64,000 bases of DNA from Allosphingosinicella vermicomposti (lineage in GTDB: Bacteria > Pseudomonadota > Alphaproteobacteria > Sphingomonadales > Sphingomonadaceae). Under the pieces are notes generated by a model. The model searched no databases. It was not told the DNA's origin and worked only from the letters and a program-made list of their open reading frames with translations. This document shows, piece after piece, positions 37,487-48,964 of this stretch. How positions within the stretch are numbered: the first letter of the stretch is position 1; every line of letters begins with the position of its first letter. Made by a program: the position numbers and the translations under genes. The stretch spans positions 248,001 through 312,000 of the forward strand of contig NZ_PXYJ01000001.1 in the NCBI RefSeq assembly GCF_003012815.1. Reading direction: 5' to 3'.

Positions 37487-40400
37487 GTGAACGCCGAAAC
37501 CCGAGTCGAAAGCTTCGATCGCCGACAGCTGCTGGCAGCGCTTCGCGCATTCCGGCGCGGCGATTTTTCGGTACGCCTCCCCGAAGACGCCGCTGGCACG
37601 GACGGCGAGATTGCCAGCCTGTTCAACGAAATCGTCGGCCTGAACGACCAGATGGTCGGCGAATTCCGCCGCTTGTCGCAAGTCGTCGGCAAGGAAGGCA
37701 AGATGCTGCAGCGCGGCCATCTGAAGGATGGCAACGGGAATTGGGACAGCGCGGTCCAGTCGGTGAACGAACTGATCGAAGATCTCGTCCAGCCGACCGC
37801 CGAAGTGTCGCGCGTCATCGGCGCGGTGGCGAAGGGCGACCTGTCGCAGACCATGTCCGTCGAAATTGACGGACGCCCGTTGCGCGGCGAATTCCTGCGC
37901 ATCGGCAAGGTCGTGAACACCATGGTGGAACAGCTTGCCTCCTTCGCATCCGAAGTGACGCGCGTGGCGCGCGAAGTGGGTACGGAAGGCAAGCTTGGCG
38001 GCCAGGCGAATGTGAAGGGCGTCGCCGGCACGTGGAAGGATTTGACCGACAATGTGAACGCGATGGCGGGCAATCTGACCGCGCAGGTGCGTAACATCGC
38101 CGACGTGACTACCGCCGTGGCAAAGGGCGACCTTTCCAAGAAAATCACCGTGGACGTGAAGGGCGAGATTCTCGAACTCAAGAACACCATCAACACGATG
38201 GTGGACCAGCTTAATGGTTTCGCATCGGAAGTGACGCGCGTGGCCCGCGAAGTGGGCACCGAAGGGCGCCTCGGCGGGCAGGCGCAGGTTCCGGGCGTCG
38301 CGGGCACCTGGGCCGATTTGACCGACAATGTGAATTTGATGGCCGCGAACCTGACCGGTCAGGTGCGTAACATCGCTGACGTGACGACTGCGGTGGCGAA
38401 AGGCGATTTGTCCAAGAAGATCACCGTGGAGGTGAAGGGCGAAATCCTGGAGCTCAAGGACACCATCAACGTCATGGTGGACCAATTGAACTCCTTCGCG
38501 TCCGAAGTGACCCGCGTGGCGCGCGAAGTGGGTACGGAAGGGAAATTGGGCGGTCAGGCGCAGGTGCCGGGCGTCGGCGGCACGTGGAAGGATCTGACCG
38601 ACAATGTGAATTTGATGGCCGATAACCTCACCGGCCAGGTGCGTAACATCGCCGAAGTGACGACCGCCGTGGCATCAGGCGATTTGTCCAAGAAGATCAC
38701 CGTGGACGTGAAGGGCGAAATCCTGGAGCTCAAAAACACCATCAATACCATGGTGGATCAGCTGAATGGCTTCGCATCGGAAGTGACGCGCGTGGCGCGT
38801 GAGGTGGGGACCGAAGGGAAGCTCGGCGGGCAGGCGCAGGTGCCGGGCGTCGCGGGCACCTGGGCCGACCTCACCGACAATGTGAATTTGATGGCCGCGA
38901 ACCTGACGGGCCAGGTGCGCAACATCGCCGAAGTGACGACCGCCGTGGCGAAGGGCGACCTTTCCAAGAAGATCACCGTGGACGTGAAGGGCGAAATCCT
39001 GGAGCTGAAAAACACCATCAACGTCATGGTGGATCAATTGAATGGCTTCGCATCCGAAGTGACCCGCGTGGCGCGCGAAGTGGGCACCGAGGGGCGCCTC
39101 GGCGGACAGGCGCAGGTGGAGGGTGTCGCGGGCACATGGGCCGACCTTACCGACAATGTGAACGCCATGGCCGGCAACCTGACCAGCCAGGTGCGCAACA
39201 TCGCCGAAGTCACCACCGCCGTGGCGCGCGGCGATCTTTCCAAGAAGATCACCGTGGAGGTGAAGGGCGAAATCCTGGAGCTTAAAAACACCATCAACGT
39301 CATGGTGGATCAGCTCAACGGCTTTGCGTCGGAAGTGACCCGCGTGGCCCGCGAAGTGGGCACCGAAGGGCGCCTCGGCGGACAGGCGCAGGTAGAGGGC
39401 GTTGCGGGTACGTGGAAGGATCTGACCGATAACGTGAACGCCATGGCTGCAAACCTCACCGGCCAGGTGCGCAACATCGCCGAAGTGACGACCGCGGTGG
39501 CATCGGGCGACTTGTCCAAGAAGATCACCGTGGACGTGAAGGGCGAAATCCTGGAGCTCAAGAACACCATCAACGTCATGGTGGATCAGCTCAATGGCTT
39601 CGCATCCGAAGTGACCCGTGTGGCGCGTGAAGTGGGTACGGAAGGCAAGCTCGGTGGACGTGCGCAAGTGCGCGGCGTCGCGGGCACGTGGAAGGATTTG
39701 ACCGACAATGTGAACCTGATGGCCGACAATCTGACTGGCCAGGTGCGCAACATCGCCGAAGTGACGACCGCCGTGGCGCGCGGCGACCTTTCCAAAAAGA
39801 TCACCGTCGACGTGCGTGGGGAAATCCTGGAGCTCAAAGACACAATCAACGTCATGGTCGATCAGCTCAACTCCTTCGCATCCGAGGTGACCCGCGTGGC
39901 GCGCGAAGTGGGGACCGAAGGGCGCCTCGGCGGCCAGGCGCAGGTGCCGGGCGTCGGCGGCACGTGGAAGGATTTGACCGACAACGTGAACCTGATGGCG
40001 AACAACCTCACCAATCAGGTGCGCGGCATCGCGGATGTTGTGACGGCGGTGGCGCAGGGCAATTTGAAGCGCAAGCTGACCGTGGACGCGAAGGGCGAAA
40101 TCGCGGCGCTGGCCGAAACGATCAACTTCATGATCGATACGCTCTCGACCTTCGGCGATCAGGTGACGAACATGGCGCGCGAAGTGGGTATCGAAGGGCG
40201 CCTTGGCGGCCAGGCCTCCGTTCCGGGCGCCGCAGGCTTGTGGCGCGACCTCACCGACAACGTGAACCAGCTTGCCGCGAACCTAACGAACCAGGTGCGC
40301 TCCATCGCCGACGTGGCGACCGCCGTGACGAAGGGCGATCTTTCGCGCTCAATCGCCGTGGAAGCGTCGGGCGAAATGGCCGCGCTCAAGGACAATATCA

Positions 40401-43174
40401 ACGAGATGATCCGCAACCTCAAGGAACAGACCTTGAAGAATGCGGAGCAGGATTGGCTTAAGACCAACCTCGCGCGGTTCAGCCGCATGTTGCAGGGCGA
40501 ACGCGATCTCGCGACCGTGTCGAATCTCATCATCTCCGAACTCGCGCCGCTGGTGAACGCGCAATATGGCGTCTTCTATGTCGCCAAGCGCGACGGCGAC
40601 GAAACCGTGCTGGAACTTGCCGCCAGCTATGGCGCCGAGCGGATCGATGAACTGAAGCCCGTCTTCCGCCTGCGCGAAGGCCTGATCGGTCAGGCGGCGG
40701 CGGACAAGCGCAGCATCCTGCTCAACGAAGTGCCTGCCGACTTCATCCGCATCGGATCGGGGCTCGGGCATAGCGCGCCGGTCAACGTCAACATCATGCC
40801 CGCCATCTTCGAAGATGACGTGAAGGCGGTGATCGAACTCGCCTCATTCGGCAAGTTTAACGAGACCCACGTCTCCTTCCTCGACCAGTTGATGGAATCG
40901 GTGGGTATCGTTCTGAACACCATCGCGGCGACGATGCGCACCGAAGGCCTGCTCAGCCAGTCGCAGCTGCTCACCACCGAGCTTCAGGCGCGTCAGACCG
41001 AGCTTACGACCAAGCAGGAAGAGCTGCACGCGACGAACGAGGAGCTGCAGGAAAAGGCCCTGCTTCTCGAATATGAAAAGAAGCAGGTGGAGGGCAAGAA
41101 TATCGAAATCGACATGGCGCGCCGGGCCATCGAGGAAAAGGCCGAACAGCTTGCGCTGACGTCGAAATACAAGTCCGAATTCCTCGCCAACATGTCGCAT
41201 GAATTGCGGACGCCGCTCAATTCTCTCCTCATCCTCTCGAAGCTGCTCGCGGACAATCCGCAGGGCAATTTGAACGAGAAGCAGACGGAATTCGCACGTA
41301 CGATCAATGCGGCGGGGTCCGACCTTCTCAACCTCATCAACGACATTCTCGATCTGTCGAAGATCGAATCCGGCACGGTGTCGATCGATCTCGGCGAAGT
41401 GCCGCTGAAGGTATTGAAGCAGAATGTCGAACGCACCTTCCGTCAGCTTGCGGCCGACAAGGGGCTGATGTTCGAGGTTGCGTTCGACGAGCGCCTGCCG
41501 CTCGTCATGCGCACGGACGAAAAGCGCCTGCAGCAGGTCGTTCTGAACCTTTTGTCAAACGCCTTCAAATTTACGTCGCAAGGATCCGTGACTTTGTCAG
41601 CCGCGCGCGTGCAGAGCGGGTGGAGCGCGGATCATCCGGTGCTGAATGGCGCGGAAGGAGTCATCGCCTTCACCGTGTCCGATACGGGGATCGGCATTCC
41701 CGAAGACAAGCAGAAGCTGATCTTCGAAGCGTTCCAGCAGGCCGACGGCACGACCAGCCGGCGCTATGGCGGCACCGGCCTTGGCCTATCCATCAGCCGC
41801 GAGATCGCTCGGCTGCTGGGCGGTGAATTGCAGGTGCAGTCCACGCCGGGCAAGGGGTCGACCTTCACCTTGTTCGTGCCGCAAAATTCGGTCAGCGGCG
41901 CCGCGCTTGGCGCGACCGCGAGCGAGGATCATGTGCCGATGCTGAGCGCACCAGCCGCCGCCGAAGAAGTGGCGGACGATCGTGACGGCCTCGGCGACGA
42001 TCCGTTCGTGCTGATCGTCGAGGATGATGCGACCTTCGCCAACATCCTTCTCGAACTGGCGCACGAAGCGGGTCTGAAGGGCGTTGTATCGGCGGCGGGC
42101 GCGGGGACATTGGGCATGGCGCGCAAGCTCCAGCCCGATGCGATCACGCTCGACCTTGGCCTTGCCGATATTGACGGCTTCGTGCTGCTCGACCTGTTGA
42201 AGCACGATCCCGACACCCGGCATATCCCGATCCACGTCATTTCCGGCAAGGAAGAGGTTGCTTCCGCCATGGCGCTCGGCGCGGTCGGCGTTACCGAAAA
42301 GCCGGCGACACATGACGAACTGGTTGTGGTGTTCGGCGATCTTTACCGGCGCGTCAGCCGCGTCGAGCGGCAGGTGCTGATGGTGGGCTTCGACGCGAAG
42401 GGGCGGAAGGCGGCGGCCAAGGCGGTCGGCGATCCCGCCATGCGCTATGACGCGGCTCCAACCCTGTCGGACGCACCCCGCGATTTTGGCGATTATGACG
42501 CGATCCTCCTTCCCGTGGCGAAGGTTGCAGGCGAGGCCGAGCGGATATGCGCGCAGGCTCCAGCGGCTCCGCTCATCGTGCTTGGCGGCGGCGAGGACGA
42601 TCCGGATGCGCGCGGTGCGATCAATCGCGTGGCGTCGTCGTGCAACATCCAGATTGCATCAGGCTTGGACCAGCTTGCGACACTGTTGCCGGCAACGCTG
42701 CGCCGGGGACGGCGGCCCGCAGCGGCAGAGGATGCGCATCGCGGCGTGCCGGAAATCAAGGGCGCGAAAATCCTCGTCGTCGATGACGACATCCGGAACA
42801 TCTACTCGCTTACAAGCGTCTTGGAGACTTACGACGCGACCGTCCTCTACGCCGAACGGGGGAAAGAGGGCATCGCAATCCTTGAAAACACGCCGGATAT
42901 CGACATCGCGCTGATTGACATCATGATGCCTGAAATGGACGGATATGAAACGATGCGGCAGATCCGCACGCGCGATGCGCTGGCCAACGTGCCGCTTATC
43001 GCCGTGACCGCCAAGGCGATGAAGGGCGACCGGCAGAAGTGCCTCGATGCGGGGGCGTCCGATTATATCGCCAAGCCGGTCGACATCGATCTGCTGCTGG
43101 CCCTGCTCCGCGTGTGGATCGGCCGCGCGCGTTCACAGGAAGGATCGTCGCCTGCGATGGTGAGCGCGGACTAA
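37487..43174 (+). CDS. Cytoplasmic poly-HAMP hybrid histidine kinase (Nik1/Os-1-like)
   Basis: 1895 residues from GTG 37487, nine bases after AGGAG; no signal peptide or membrane segment. Order: short N-terminal HAMP-like unit (about 20-113); unit 1 of 97 residues (114-210); eight 92-residue HAMP units (211-946); a final HAMP; a GAF domain (about 989-1150); a coiled coil; HisKA with [15 protein letters not shown] (His1238); HATPase_c ([25 protein letters not shown]); receiver 1 (Asp1556 in TLDLGLAD); a degenerate receiver-like segment (about 1625-1745); and receiver 2 (Asp1811 in [11 protein letters not shown]). Poly-HAMP kinases without membrane anchors are known from fungal group III osmosensors. 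No Hpt domain is present. The next hybrid kinase starts 5 bp later. Confidence 0.92.
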   Translation: MNAETRVESFDRRQLLAALRAFRRGDFSVRLPEDAAGTDGEIASLFNEIVGLNDQMVGEFRRLSQVVGKEGKMLQRGHLKDGNGNWDSAVQSVNELIEDLVQPTAEVSRVIGAVAKGDLSQTMSVEIDGRPLRGEFLRIGKVVNTMVEQLASFASEVTRVAREVGTEGKLGGQANVKGVAGTWKDLTDNVNAMAGNLTAQVRNIADVTTAVAKGDLSKKITVDVKGEILELKNTINTMVDQLNGFASEVTRVAREVGTEGRLGGQAQVPGVAGTWADLTDNVNLMAANLTGQVRNIADVTTAVAKGDLSKKITVEVKGEILELKDTINVMVDQLNSFASEVTRVAREVGTEGKLGGQAQVPGVGGTWKDLTDNVNLMADNLTGQVRNIAEVTTAVASGDLSKKITVDVKGEILELKNTINTMVDQLNGFASEVTRVAREVGTEGKLGGQAQVPGVAGTWADLTDNVNLMAANLTGQVRNIAEVTTAVAKGDLSKKITVDVKGEILELKNTINVMVDQLNGFASEVTRVAREVGTEGRLGGQAQVEGVAGTWADLTDNVNAMAGNLTSQVRNIAEVTTAVARGDLSKKITVEVKGEILELKNTINVMVDQLNGFASEVTRVAREVGTEGRLGGQAQVEGVAGTWKDLTDNVNAMAANLTGQVRNIAEVTTAVASGDLSKKITVDVKGEILELKNTINVMVDQLNGFASEVTRVAREVGTEGKLGGRAQVRGVAGTWKDLTDNVNLMADNLTGQVRNIAEVTTAVARGDLSKKITVDVRGEILELKDTINVMVDQLNSFASEVTRVAREVGTEGRLGGQAQVPGVGGTWKDLTDNVNLMANNLTNQVRGIADVVTAVAQGNLKRKLTVDAKGEIAALAETINFMIDTLSTFGDQVTNMAREVGIEGRLGGQASVPGAAGLWRDLTDNVNQLAANLTNQVRSIADVATAVTKGDLSRSIAVEASGEMAALKDNINEMIRNLKEQTLKNAEQDWLKTNLARFSRMLQGERDLATVSNLIISELAPLVNAQYGVFYVAKRDGDETVLELAASYGAERIDELKPVFRLREGLIGQAAADKRSILLNEVPADFIRIGSGLGHSAPVNVNIMPAIFEDDVKAVIELASFGKFNETHVSFLDQLMESVGIVLNTIAATMRTEGLLSQSQLLTTELQARQTELTTKQEELHATNEELQEKALLLEYEKKQVEGKNIEIDMARRAIEEKAEQLALTSKYKSEFLANMSHELRTPLNSLLILSKLLADNPQGNLNEKQTEFARTINAAGSDLLNLINDILDLSKIESGTVSIDLGEVPLKVLKQNVERTFRQLAADKGLMFEVAFDERLPLVMRTDEKRLQQVVLNLLSNAFKFTSQGSVTLSAARVQSGWSADHPVLNGAEGVIAFTVSDTGIGIPEDKQKLIFEAFQQADGTTSRRYGGTGLGLSISREIARLLGGELQVQSTPGKGSTFTLFVPQNSVSGAALGATASEDHVPMLSAPAAAEEVADDRDGLGDDPFVLIVEDDATFANILLELAHEAGLKGVVSAAGAGTLGMARKLQPDAITLDLGLADIDGFVLLDLLKHDPDTRHIPIHVISGKEEVASAMALGAVGVTEKPATHDELVVVFGDLYRRVSRVERQVLMVGFDAKGRKAAAKAVGDPAMRYDAAPTLSDAPRDFGDYDAILLPVAKVAGEAERICAQAPAAPLIVLGGGEDDPDARGAINRVASSCNIQIASGLDQLATLLPATLRRGRRPAAAEDAHRGVPEIKGAKILVVDDDIRNIYSLTSVLETYDATVLYAERGKEGIAILENTPDIDIALIDIMMPEMDGYETMRQIRTRDALANVPLIAVTAKAMKGDRQKCLDAGASDYIAKPVDIDLLLALLRVWIGRARSQEGSSPAMVSAD
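38117..40324 (+). repeat. Eight tandem 276-bp HAMP-coding repeats
   Basis: Units start at 38117, 38393, 38669, 38945, 39221, 39497, 39773 and 40049, each at the codon for Val of VA(K/S/R/Q)G(D/N)L. Spacing is exactly 276 bp with no insertions. Units 2-8 of the protein are near-identical (GDLSKKITV(D/E)VKGEILELK..), while the last (40049) is clearly diverged ([20 protein letters not shown]). Variation concentrates at a few sites (K/S/R before GDL; N/D in LK(N/D)TIN; PG/EG/RG after AQV). DNA identity is high enough to permit recombination between units. Confidence 0.93.
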
Positions 43175-43179
43175 TTTCC

Positions 43180-45252
43180 ATGGTGGAACCGACACCCCTG
43201 CGCAAAGCCGCCGCGCCGCAATTCGCGCCTCTTGCCGAAGGCAGGCCGCGCGTGCTGATTGTCGATGATGACGAGCGCAACCTGCTTGCGCTCAAGACGG
43301 TGGTCGATGAAGTCGCGGATACCGTCGTCGCTTCGTCGGGCGAAGAGGCGTTGCGCCACCTGCTGAATGGCGAATTCGCGGTCATCCTTCTCGACGTTTT
43401 CATGCCTGGCCTCGACGGTTACGAAACCGCGCAGATGATCCGCAGCCGCGAGCAGACCAAGCGTATCCCGATCATCTTCCTGTCCGCGGTGAACAAGGAA
43501 AGTGCGCATTTGAACCGCGGCTATGCGATGGGCGCGGTCGATTATGTGTTCAAGCCGGTCGAGCCCCTCGTCCTGCGATCCAAAGTGTCGGTGTTCGTTG
43601 ATCTCTTCGCCAAGACGCGCGAAATTCAGCACAAGGCCGAGCAGGAGCAAAGGCTGCTGGACGAAAATCTTCGCATTCAGGCCGAAAAGCTGCGTGCCGA
43701 GCAGGCGCTGCGCGATGCGGAGAAGAGGCAGGCTGCAATCATCGAGTCCCTGCCCATCGTCCTGTTCGTGCGCGAATTCGGACCTGATTTCACGACGCCC
43801 CGGATCGTCGGCGGCAATCTGGCGCGGATCAGCGGCTTCGAAACGCCGCCGCCGGTGGAGGAATGGCACCAGCGCCTTCATGCCGACGATCGCGCGCGGG
43901 TCATGTCCGGCTATCGCAGCCTGGAATACCAAAACGGCCTGGCGATCGAATATCGCTGGCAATGCGCGGATGGAGCCTACCGGCACTTCCTGGAACAGAC
44001 GATGGTGCTGGCTGACGAATATGGCGGGCGCGAAGTGGTCGGCACATTGCTGGACGTCACCGAACGCCGCGAGCTCGAAAGCCAGCTGGTCCAGGCCCAG
44101 AAGCTTGATGCCATCGGCAAATTGACCGGCGGCATCGCGCACGATTTCAACAATCTTCTTGCCGCCGTTTTGGGCGGGATCGACCTTATCGACCGGCGCG
44201 TGGCGCTGGCGGAGGACCAACGCAAGATTCTGACGATGACACGGCGCGCGGCCGAACAAGGATCCGACCTTGTCCGGCGCCTGCTCGCCTTTTCGCGGCG
44301 CCAGCAATTGCAGCCCGCGCCGGTTTCGGTGGCCCAATTGTCGACGGCCGTCGGCGACCTTCTCAACCATACGCTCGGCGGTCTGGTCGAACTGGATTGG
44401 TCGATTGCCAGCCAGCCGTGGAACGTCTTTGCTGATGAAGCCCAGCTAGAGCTGGCGCTGATGAACCTCGTCATCAATGCGCGCGACGCGATGCCTGACG
44501 GCGGCCGGATCGAGGTTCATGCGCGCAATAAGGTCTTGGAGGCCGGCAACGAACATGATCTGCCGGAAGGCGATTATGTCAGCCTGACCGTGATTGACAC
44601 AGGATCGGGTATCGCGCCCGATGACCTTGAACGAGTGATGGAGCCATTCTTCACAACCAAGGAAGTGGGCAAGGGGACGGGCCTTGGCCTTTCCATGGTT
44701 TACGGTTTTGCCAAGCAATCGGGCGGCGGCATACGGATCCAGAGCCGGGTTGGCGAGGGCACCAGCGTCGAGCTCCTGCTGCCAAGGGCTGCTTCGGACG
44801 CTGCCGCGACGGAAACCGCATCACGCCAGCGGGTTGAGCCTGTCGACACCGGCCCCGGATTGCGCGTGCTGCTGATCGATGATCATGCCGGGGTCCGGAC
44901 GACGACGACAGCCTTGTTGAGCGACTTCGGTCATCAGGTGGCGGAGGCATCGGACGGGCTGGAGGCGATCGCGGCGATGTCCGCCGACACGCATTGCTGC
45001 GACCTTGTCATCACCGATTATGCCATGCCGTCGCTCTCGGGGATCGAGGTGGTGCGCCGCTTGCGCGAATTGCGGCCAGACCTGCCCGCCATCATCATCA
45101 CCGGTTATGCGGACGCGGACAATATCCAGAACCGTCCGGCAAATGTTACGGTGCTGACGAAGCCCTTCACGCCGGAAAAGCTGACTGCGGCAATAAGGCG
45201 CGCCGTTCCGCGCGAAATGGAAATGGATCAGGCGCTTCCAAGCGCGGTCTGA
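43180..45252 (+). CDS. Hybrid histidine kinase REC-PAS-HisKA-HATPase-REC
   Basis: 690 residues from ATG 43180, five bases after the previous stop; the frame is open further upstream inside that gene but the family start fits here. Order: receiver (about 23-140; LIVDDDERN, Asp72 in [11 protein letters not shown], Lys in VFKPVEP); coiled coil (150-190); PAS (about 190-300); HisKA of the HDFNN type ([11 protein letters not shown], His321); HATPase_c ([27 protein letters not shown]); receiver (Asp613 in [12 protein letters not shown]). No membrane segment. The front receiver could accept phosphate from, or be paired with, the poly-HAMP kinase. The 3' end overlaps the convergent LytTR gene by 25 bp. 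Confidence 0.9.
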   Translation: MVEPTPLRKAAAPQFAPLAEGRPRVLIVDDDERNLLALKTVVDEVADTVVASSGEEALRHLLNGEFAVILLDVFMPGLDGYETAQMIRSREQTKRIPIIFLSAVNKESAHLNRGYAMGAVDYVFKPVEPLVLRSKVSVFVDLFAKTREIQHKAEQEQRLLDENLRIQAEKLRAEQALRDAEKRQAAIIESLPIVLFVREFGPDFTTPRIVGGNLARISGFETPPPVEEWHQRLHADDRARVMSGYRSLEYQNGLAIEYRWQCADGAYRHFLEQTMVLADEYGGREVVGTLLDVTERRELESQLVQAQKLDAIGKLTGGIAHDFNNLLAAVLGGIDLIDRRVALAEDQRKILTMTRRAAEQGSDLVRRLLAFSRRQQLQPAPVSVAQLSTAVGDLLNHTLGGLVELDWSIASQPWNVFADEAQLELALMNLVINARDAMPDGGRIEVHARNKVLEAGNEHDLPEGDYVSLTVIDTGSGIAPDDLERVMEPFFTTKEVGKGTGLGLSMVYGFAKQSGGGIRIQSRVGEGTSVELLLPRAASDAAATETASRQRVEPVDTGPGLRVLLIDDHAGVRTTTTALLSDFGHQVAEASDGLEAIAAMSADTHCCDLVITDYAMPSLSGIEVVRRLRELRPDLPAIIITGYADADNIQNRPANVTVLTKPFTPEKLTAAIRRAVPREMEMDQALPSAV

Positions 45253-45998
45253 ACATTTTCGGCATATTTTGATGCCACGTCTACGATCGCCCCATCCTCG
45301 GTATGAAGGCGAACGATCCGGCGCCCTGAAAAATCGGCCTGGACGACGATGTCCGGCCGCACGAACGCGGCGCGATGGACCCGAAGCATTGGTTGAGATT
45401 GAAGGCGGCTTTCCAGCTCCTTCATGGTGATCTTCAGGATATAGGTGTGGGCTTCGGTATAGAATAACGCGTAATCGCGTGCCGCCTCGATCCGCCGGAT
45501 ATCCCCCACGGGCAGCGGCACCGTGCCGTCGCCCTTCGGAATCCAGAAAATCGGATCGCCCGAACGGCCTTCCGCGCTCGCGCCGTTTGCCGCCTCGGCT
45601 GGCAGATTCGCGTCACCCGCTTCCCCCTGGCGCTGCTCCAGGCGCAGCTGCGCGCGCTTCAACGCCTCGCGCAGCCGGTCCGGCTGGACGGGCTTCAGCA
45701 AATAATCGACCGCCTGCATGTTGAATGCTTCGATCGCGAATTCATCGAGGGCGGTGATGAAGATCATCTCCGTCTCGGCACGCTTCGACAAGGACCGCCC
45801 AACTTCGATCCCGCTGAAATAGGGCATTTCGATATCGAGAAGGATCAGATCGGGTTTCAGCGTTTCGGCCAGATCGAGCGCCACGCGGCCATCCTCGGCC
45901 ATGCCGACAATCTCGATGCCTTTGATCGTTTCCAGCGCATGGACAAGGCGCTGGAGAGCCGGCGGCTCGTCATCGACCAATAGCACCCTGAGCGTCAT
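45228..45998 (-). CDS. LytTR-family response regulator
   Basis: 256 residues: receiver domain (residues 3-120; VLLVDDEPPA, Asp55 in LLDIEMPYFSG, Lys in YLLKPVQPDRL), an Ala/Gly/Glu linker, and a C-terminal LytTR DNA-binding domain (about 155-255; IRRIEAARDYALFYTEAHTYILKITMKELESRL, FVRPDIVV). LytTR regulators bind direct repeats and usually pair with LytS-type kinases, as here: the kinase gene ends 102 bp upstream on the same strand. Its 3' end overlaps the convergent hybrid kinase gene. Confidence 0.92.
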   Translation of the reverse strand: MTLRVLLVDDEPPALQRLVHALETIKGIEIVGMAEDGRVALDLAETLKPDLILLDIEMPYFSGIEVGRSLSKRAETEMIFITALDEFAIEAFNMQAVDYLLKPVQPDRLREALKRAQLRLEQRQGEAGDANLPAEAANGASAEGRSGDPIFWIPKGDGTVPLPVGDIRRIEAARDYALFYTEAHTYILKITMKELESRLQSQPMLRVHRAAFVRPDIVVQADFSGRRIVRLHTEDGAIVDVASKYAENVQTALGSA

Positions 45999-46100
45999 GA
46001 TATTCGCGCTTTCACCCCTGTTTCGTGTTGAGGCCGTTGTTGTTCACACTTCTTATACGGAACATGAACGTATTTTCCCGTCTAAAAATTCGCAACCAAA

Positions 46101-47105
46101 TCATTTGCTTCCCGATGTCAGCGGGATTGAAATCCTGCCACGATAGCCTTCCGAATCCATGCCGATATCGATCGAGGCAAGGTCGCCATAGATGGTCGCG
46201 AGGCGGCTTTGCGTGTTGGAGAGGCCCATTCCGAACGAAGTCGAACCGCTCGCGACGTCGGTTTCGACCGACAGGAGCAGGCGGTCTCCGGCCTCTGCGG
46301 CGCGGATCACCAGACCAACCATGCCCAGGCCGCTCGCCATTGCATGCTTCACCGCATTTTCCACTAGGGGCTGCAGGAGGGCCGCCGGTACGTCGATCTC
46401 CTCCAAATGGTCCGGGCAATCGATCAAGATATCGAGCCGGTCGCCATATCGTATGCTTTCGGCCTGCAAAAAGGCCTCGATCATCATCAGCTCGTCGCCA
46501 AGCGGGATGAATGGTTTGGACATTTGCAGGGACAGGCGGAGAAACTGGGCCAGCTTGTCCGCCATCGCGGCCGCCTTGGGATGCTGGCCTGAAAGGATGA
46601 GGCTCGTCACCGCGTTCAAGGAATTCACGATCGCATGCGGATTCAATTGAAGGCGCAGCATCGCGGCCTCCGCATTCGCCGCATCCGCCTGAGCCCGCCG
46701 GACGGTCCGGCCACGCGATGAAAGGGCGGGAAGCGCCGCCTCCAGAGCCTGGAAGAGCAGATAGGTGAGAAATATCCACAATGCCGATCCCGGCGCCTCA
46801 CTGCCCGGGAGAGAACCGAGCAACAGGCCGAATTTTTGGTCCAGCACGGTCTGTATCAATGCGGCGCCGAGGAGCGCGGTGGGCTGTATAAAGCGTGCGG
46901 CTGCAGGAGCCTGACGGATCGCGGCGTCTGCTAGCGCTCTGCGCGCAATCGTAATCGCCGCGAGGCTGAGGGTGCCCGCCAGCATATCGGCACCGGGGGC
47001 GATGCCCGCGCTGAGGCGCGCCGCCAGAATGAGGGCCACGAAGCTCAGCCCGAGCAAAAGTGAGAGGCGCAGACGCGTGCGTCCCGCCCCGATCGTAATC
47101 AGCAT
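46101..47105 (-). CDS. LytS/YpdA-type sensor histidine kinase, atypical H-box
   Basis: 334 residues from ATG 47105, which has GGGGGAA 7 nt upstream (GTG 47120 and ATG 47111 are in frame). Four to five hydrophobic segments (about 10-130) form a membrane sensor. The His_kinase domain reads LQLNPHAIVNSLNAVTSLIL where the family normally has LNPHFLFNSLNAI, so the phospho-accepting His is kept but the FLF is AIV. The HATPase part has LQPLVENAVKHAM (N-box) and GMGLSNTQSRL. It is the likely partner of the LytTR regulator. The 299-bp gap to guaA holds its promoter region; I see no repeat or other gene there. Confidence 0.87.
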   Translation of the reverse strand: MLITIGAGRTRLRLSLLLGLSFVALILAARLSAGIAPGADMLAGTLSLAAITIARRALADAAIRQAPAAARFIQPTALLGAALIQTVLDQKFGLLLGSLPGSEAPGSALWIFLTYLLFQALEAALPALSSRGRTVRRAQADAANAEAAMLRLQLNPHAIVNSLNAVTSLILSGQHPKAAAMADKLAQFLRLSLQMSKPFIPLGDELMMIEAFLQAESIRYGDRLDILIDCPDHLEEIDVPAALLQPLVENAVKHAMASGLGMVGLVIRAAEAGDRLLLSVETDVASGSTSFGMGLSNTQSRLATIYGDLASIDIGMDSEGYRGRISIPLTSGSK

Positions 47106-47404
47106 GTTCATTTCCCCCACCGAACCGTCCGGGCGCTTATGCTCACGCTTCGAGTCGCGTGCACCTTACCCCCCGGATAGATCGGCGGGCGCTGTAGTGG
47201 GTTTTGGTGTTCGGACAATGATTTGAAGCTTTACTGTCCGGCGGATCGCGATGCCTGTGCCGAATTGGGCCGGAATTTAGCCATGAGCATCCCATTTCCG
47301 GCACGATTGGAAGTAAGTGCGCAACCGCCGACATCGCTGGACAGACATGGGGCCGACGCTTAAGGCCCGCCCCATTCCCCGATGCTCCGAAAGGCCCGGT
47401 TGCC

Positions 47405-48964
47405 ATGACGATCCAGCCCAGCGACAATATCCTCATCGTCGATTTCGGGAGCCAGGTGACGCAACTCATCGCGCGCCGGGTCCGCGAGGCGGGTGTGTAT
47501 AGCGAGATCGCGCCTTTCTCTTCCGCGCTGGAAGCCTTTCAGCGGCTGAAGCCGAAGGGCATCATCCTGTCCGGCGGCCCCGCCTCCGTCACCACCGCCG
47601 ACAGCCCGCGCGCACCGGCCGAATTGTTCGAGGCGGGCCTTCCCATCCTGGGCATTTGCTACGGCCAGCAATTGATGGCCGAACAATTGGGCGGCAAGGT
47701 CGTCAACGGCGACCATGCCGAATTCGGCCGCGCCTTCATCGAAGTGGTCGATGGCTGCCCGCTCTTCGACGGCCTGTGGCATCAGGGCGAGAAGCATCAG
47801 GTGTGGATGAGCCACGGCGACAAGGTCGAACGGCTTCCTGAGGGTTTCCGCATCGTCGCCCAGTCCGAAGGCGCGCCTTATGCCGCGACGGTCAATGACG
47901 AGAAGAATTTCTACGGCGTTCAATTCCACCCGGAGGTCGTCCACACGCCCGACGGCGGCAAGCTCATCGCCAATTTCGTGCGGCACGTCTGCGGCCTTGC
48001 CGGCGATTGGACGATGGCTGAATTCCGCGCGACCAAGATCGAGGAAATCCGGGCGCAGGTCGGGAAGGGGCGCGTGATTTGCGGCTTGTCCGGCGGCGTG
48101 GACAGCGCGGTCGCGGCGGTGCTGATCCATGAAGCGATCGGCGATCAACTCACCTGCGTCTTCGTCGACCACGGCCTGATGCGCGCGAACGAAGCCGAGC
48201 AGGTGGTGAGCCTGTTCCGCAATCACTATAATATTCCGCTCGTCCATGTGGATGCGGAGGAACTCTTCCTCTCCGGCCTCGCGGGCGTCACCGATCCGGA
48301 AGCCAAGCGCAAGTTCATCGGCAAGACCTTCATCGACGTGTTCGACGAAGAAGCGCGCAAGATCGGCGGCGCGGACTTCTTGGCCCAAGGCACGCTCTAT
48401 CCCGACGTGATCGAAAGCGTCAGCTTCACCGGCGGGCCGAGCGTGACGATCAAGAGCCACCACAATGTCGGCGGCCTGCCGGAGCGCATGAACATGCAGC
48501 TCGTCGAGCCGCTGCGGGAACTCTTCAAGGATGAGGTGCGCGAACTTGGCCGCGAACTCGGCCTGCCGGACGTGTTCGTCGGCCGCCATCCCTTCCCGGG
48601 CCCGGGCCTCGCCATTCGTATTCCGGGCGAGGTGACGAAGGAACGCTGCGATATCCTCCGCAAGGCCGACGCCGTCTATCTCGAGGAAATCCGCAATGCG
48701 GGTCTCTACGACGCCATCTGGCAGGCCTTTGCCGTGCTGCTCCCGGTGAAAACGGTGGGCGTGATGGGCGACGGACGCACCTACGACAGCGTCTGTGCTC
48801 TGCGCGCCGTCACCTCGACGGATGGCATGACCGCCGACATCTACCCGTTCGACGCGGCGTTCCTCAGCCGGACCGCGACCCGCATCATCAACGAAGTGCG
48901 CGGCATCAATCGCGTGGTGTACGATTACACCTCCAAGCCGCCCGGAACGATCGAGTGGGAATGA
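47405..48964 (+). CDS. guaA: GMP synthase (glutamine-hydrolysing)
   Basis: Converts XMP, ATP and glutamine to GMP, the last step of guanylate synthesis. 519 residues: class I amidotransferase domain (Cys85 in [18 protein letters not shown] with the His/Glu of the triad), ATP-pyrophosphatase domain (PP-loop [10 protein letters not shown] near 230) and C-terminal dimerisation domain ([19 protein letters not shown]; ..[13 protein letters not shown]). The TGA overlaps the next ATG (ATGA at 48961). No purine riboswitch-like structure was recognised upstream. Confidence 0.98.
   Translation: MTIQPSDNILIVDFGSQVTQLIARRVREAGVYSEIAPFSSALEAFQRLKPKGIILSGGPASVTTADSPRAPAELFEAGLPILGICYGQQLMAEQLGGKVVNGDHAEFGRAFIEVVDGCPLFDGLWHQGEKHQVWMSHGDKVERLPEGFRIVAQSEGAPYAATVNDEKNFYGVQFHPEVVHTPDGGKLIANFVRHVCGLAGDWTMAEFRATKIEEIRAQVGKGRVICGLSGGVDSAVAAVLIHEAIGDQLTCVFVDHGLMRANEAEQVVSLFRNHYNIPLVHVDAEELFLSGLAGVTDPEAKRKFIGKTFIDVFDEEARKIGGADFLAQGTLYPDVIESVSFTGGPSVTIKSHHNVGGLPERMNMQLVEPLRELFKDEVRELGRELGLPDVFVGRHPFPGPGLAIRIPGEVTKERCDILRKADAVYLEEIRNAGLYDAIWQAFAVLLPVKTVGVMGDGRTYDSVCALRAVTSTDGMTADIYPFDAAFLSRTATRIINEVRGINRVVYDYTSKPPGTIEWE

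Noticed and set aside
38117-40324. Tandem DNA repeats as a CRISPR or satellite array
   Set aside because: The repeats are long, contiguous, in frame and encode HAMP domains; there are no unique spacers or cas genes.
37367-40461. Repeated minus-strand frames (89 codons every 276 bp) opposite the kinase, looking like a gene family
   Set aside because: They are shadows of the repeated HAMP-coding sequence on the plus strand; the spacing equals the repeat unit.
47106-47404. Purine riboswitch upstream of guaA
   Set aside because: No conserved purine-aptamer core or paired helices were recognisable, and the region is also the divergent promoter of the LytS-like kinase.
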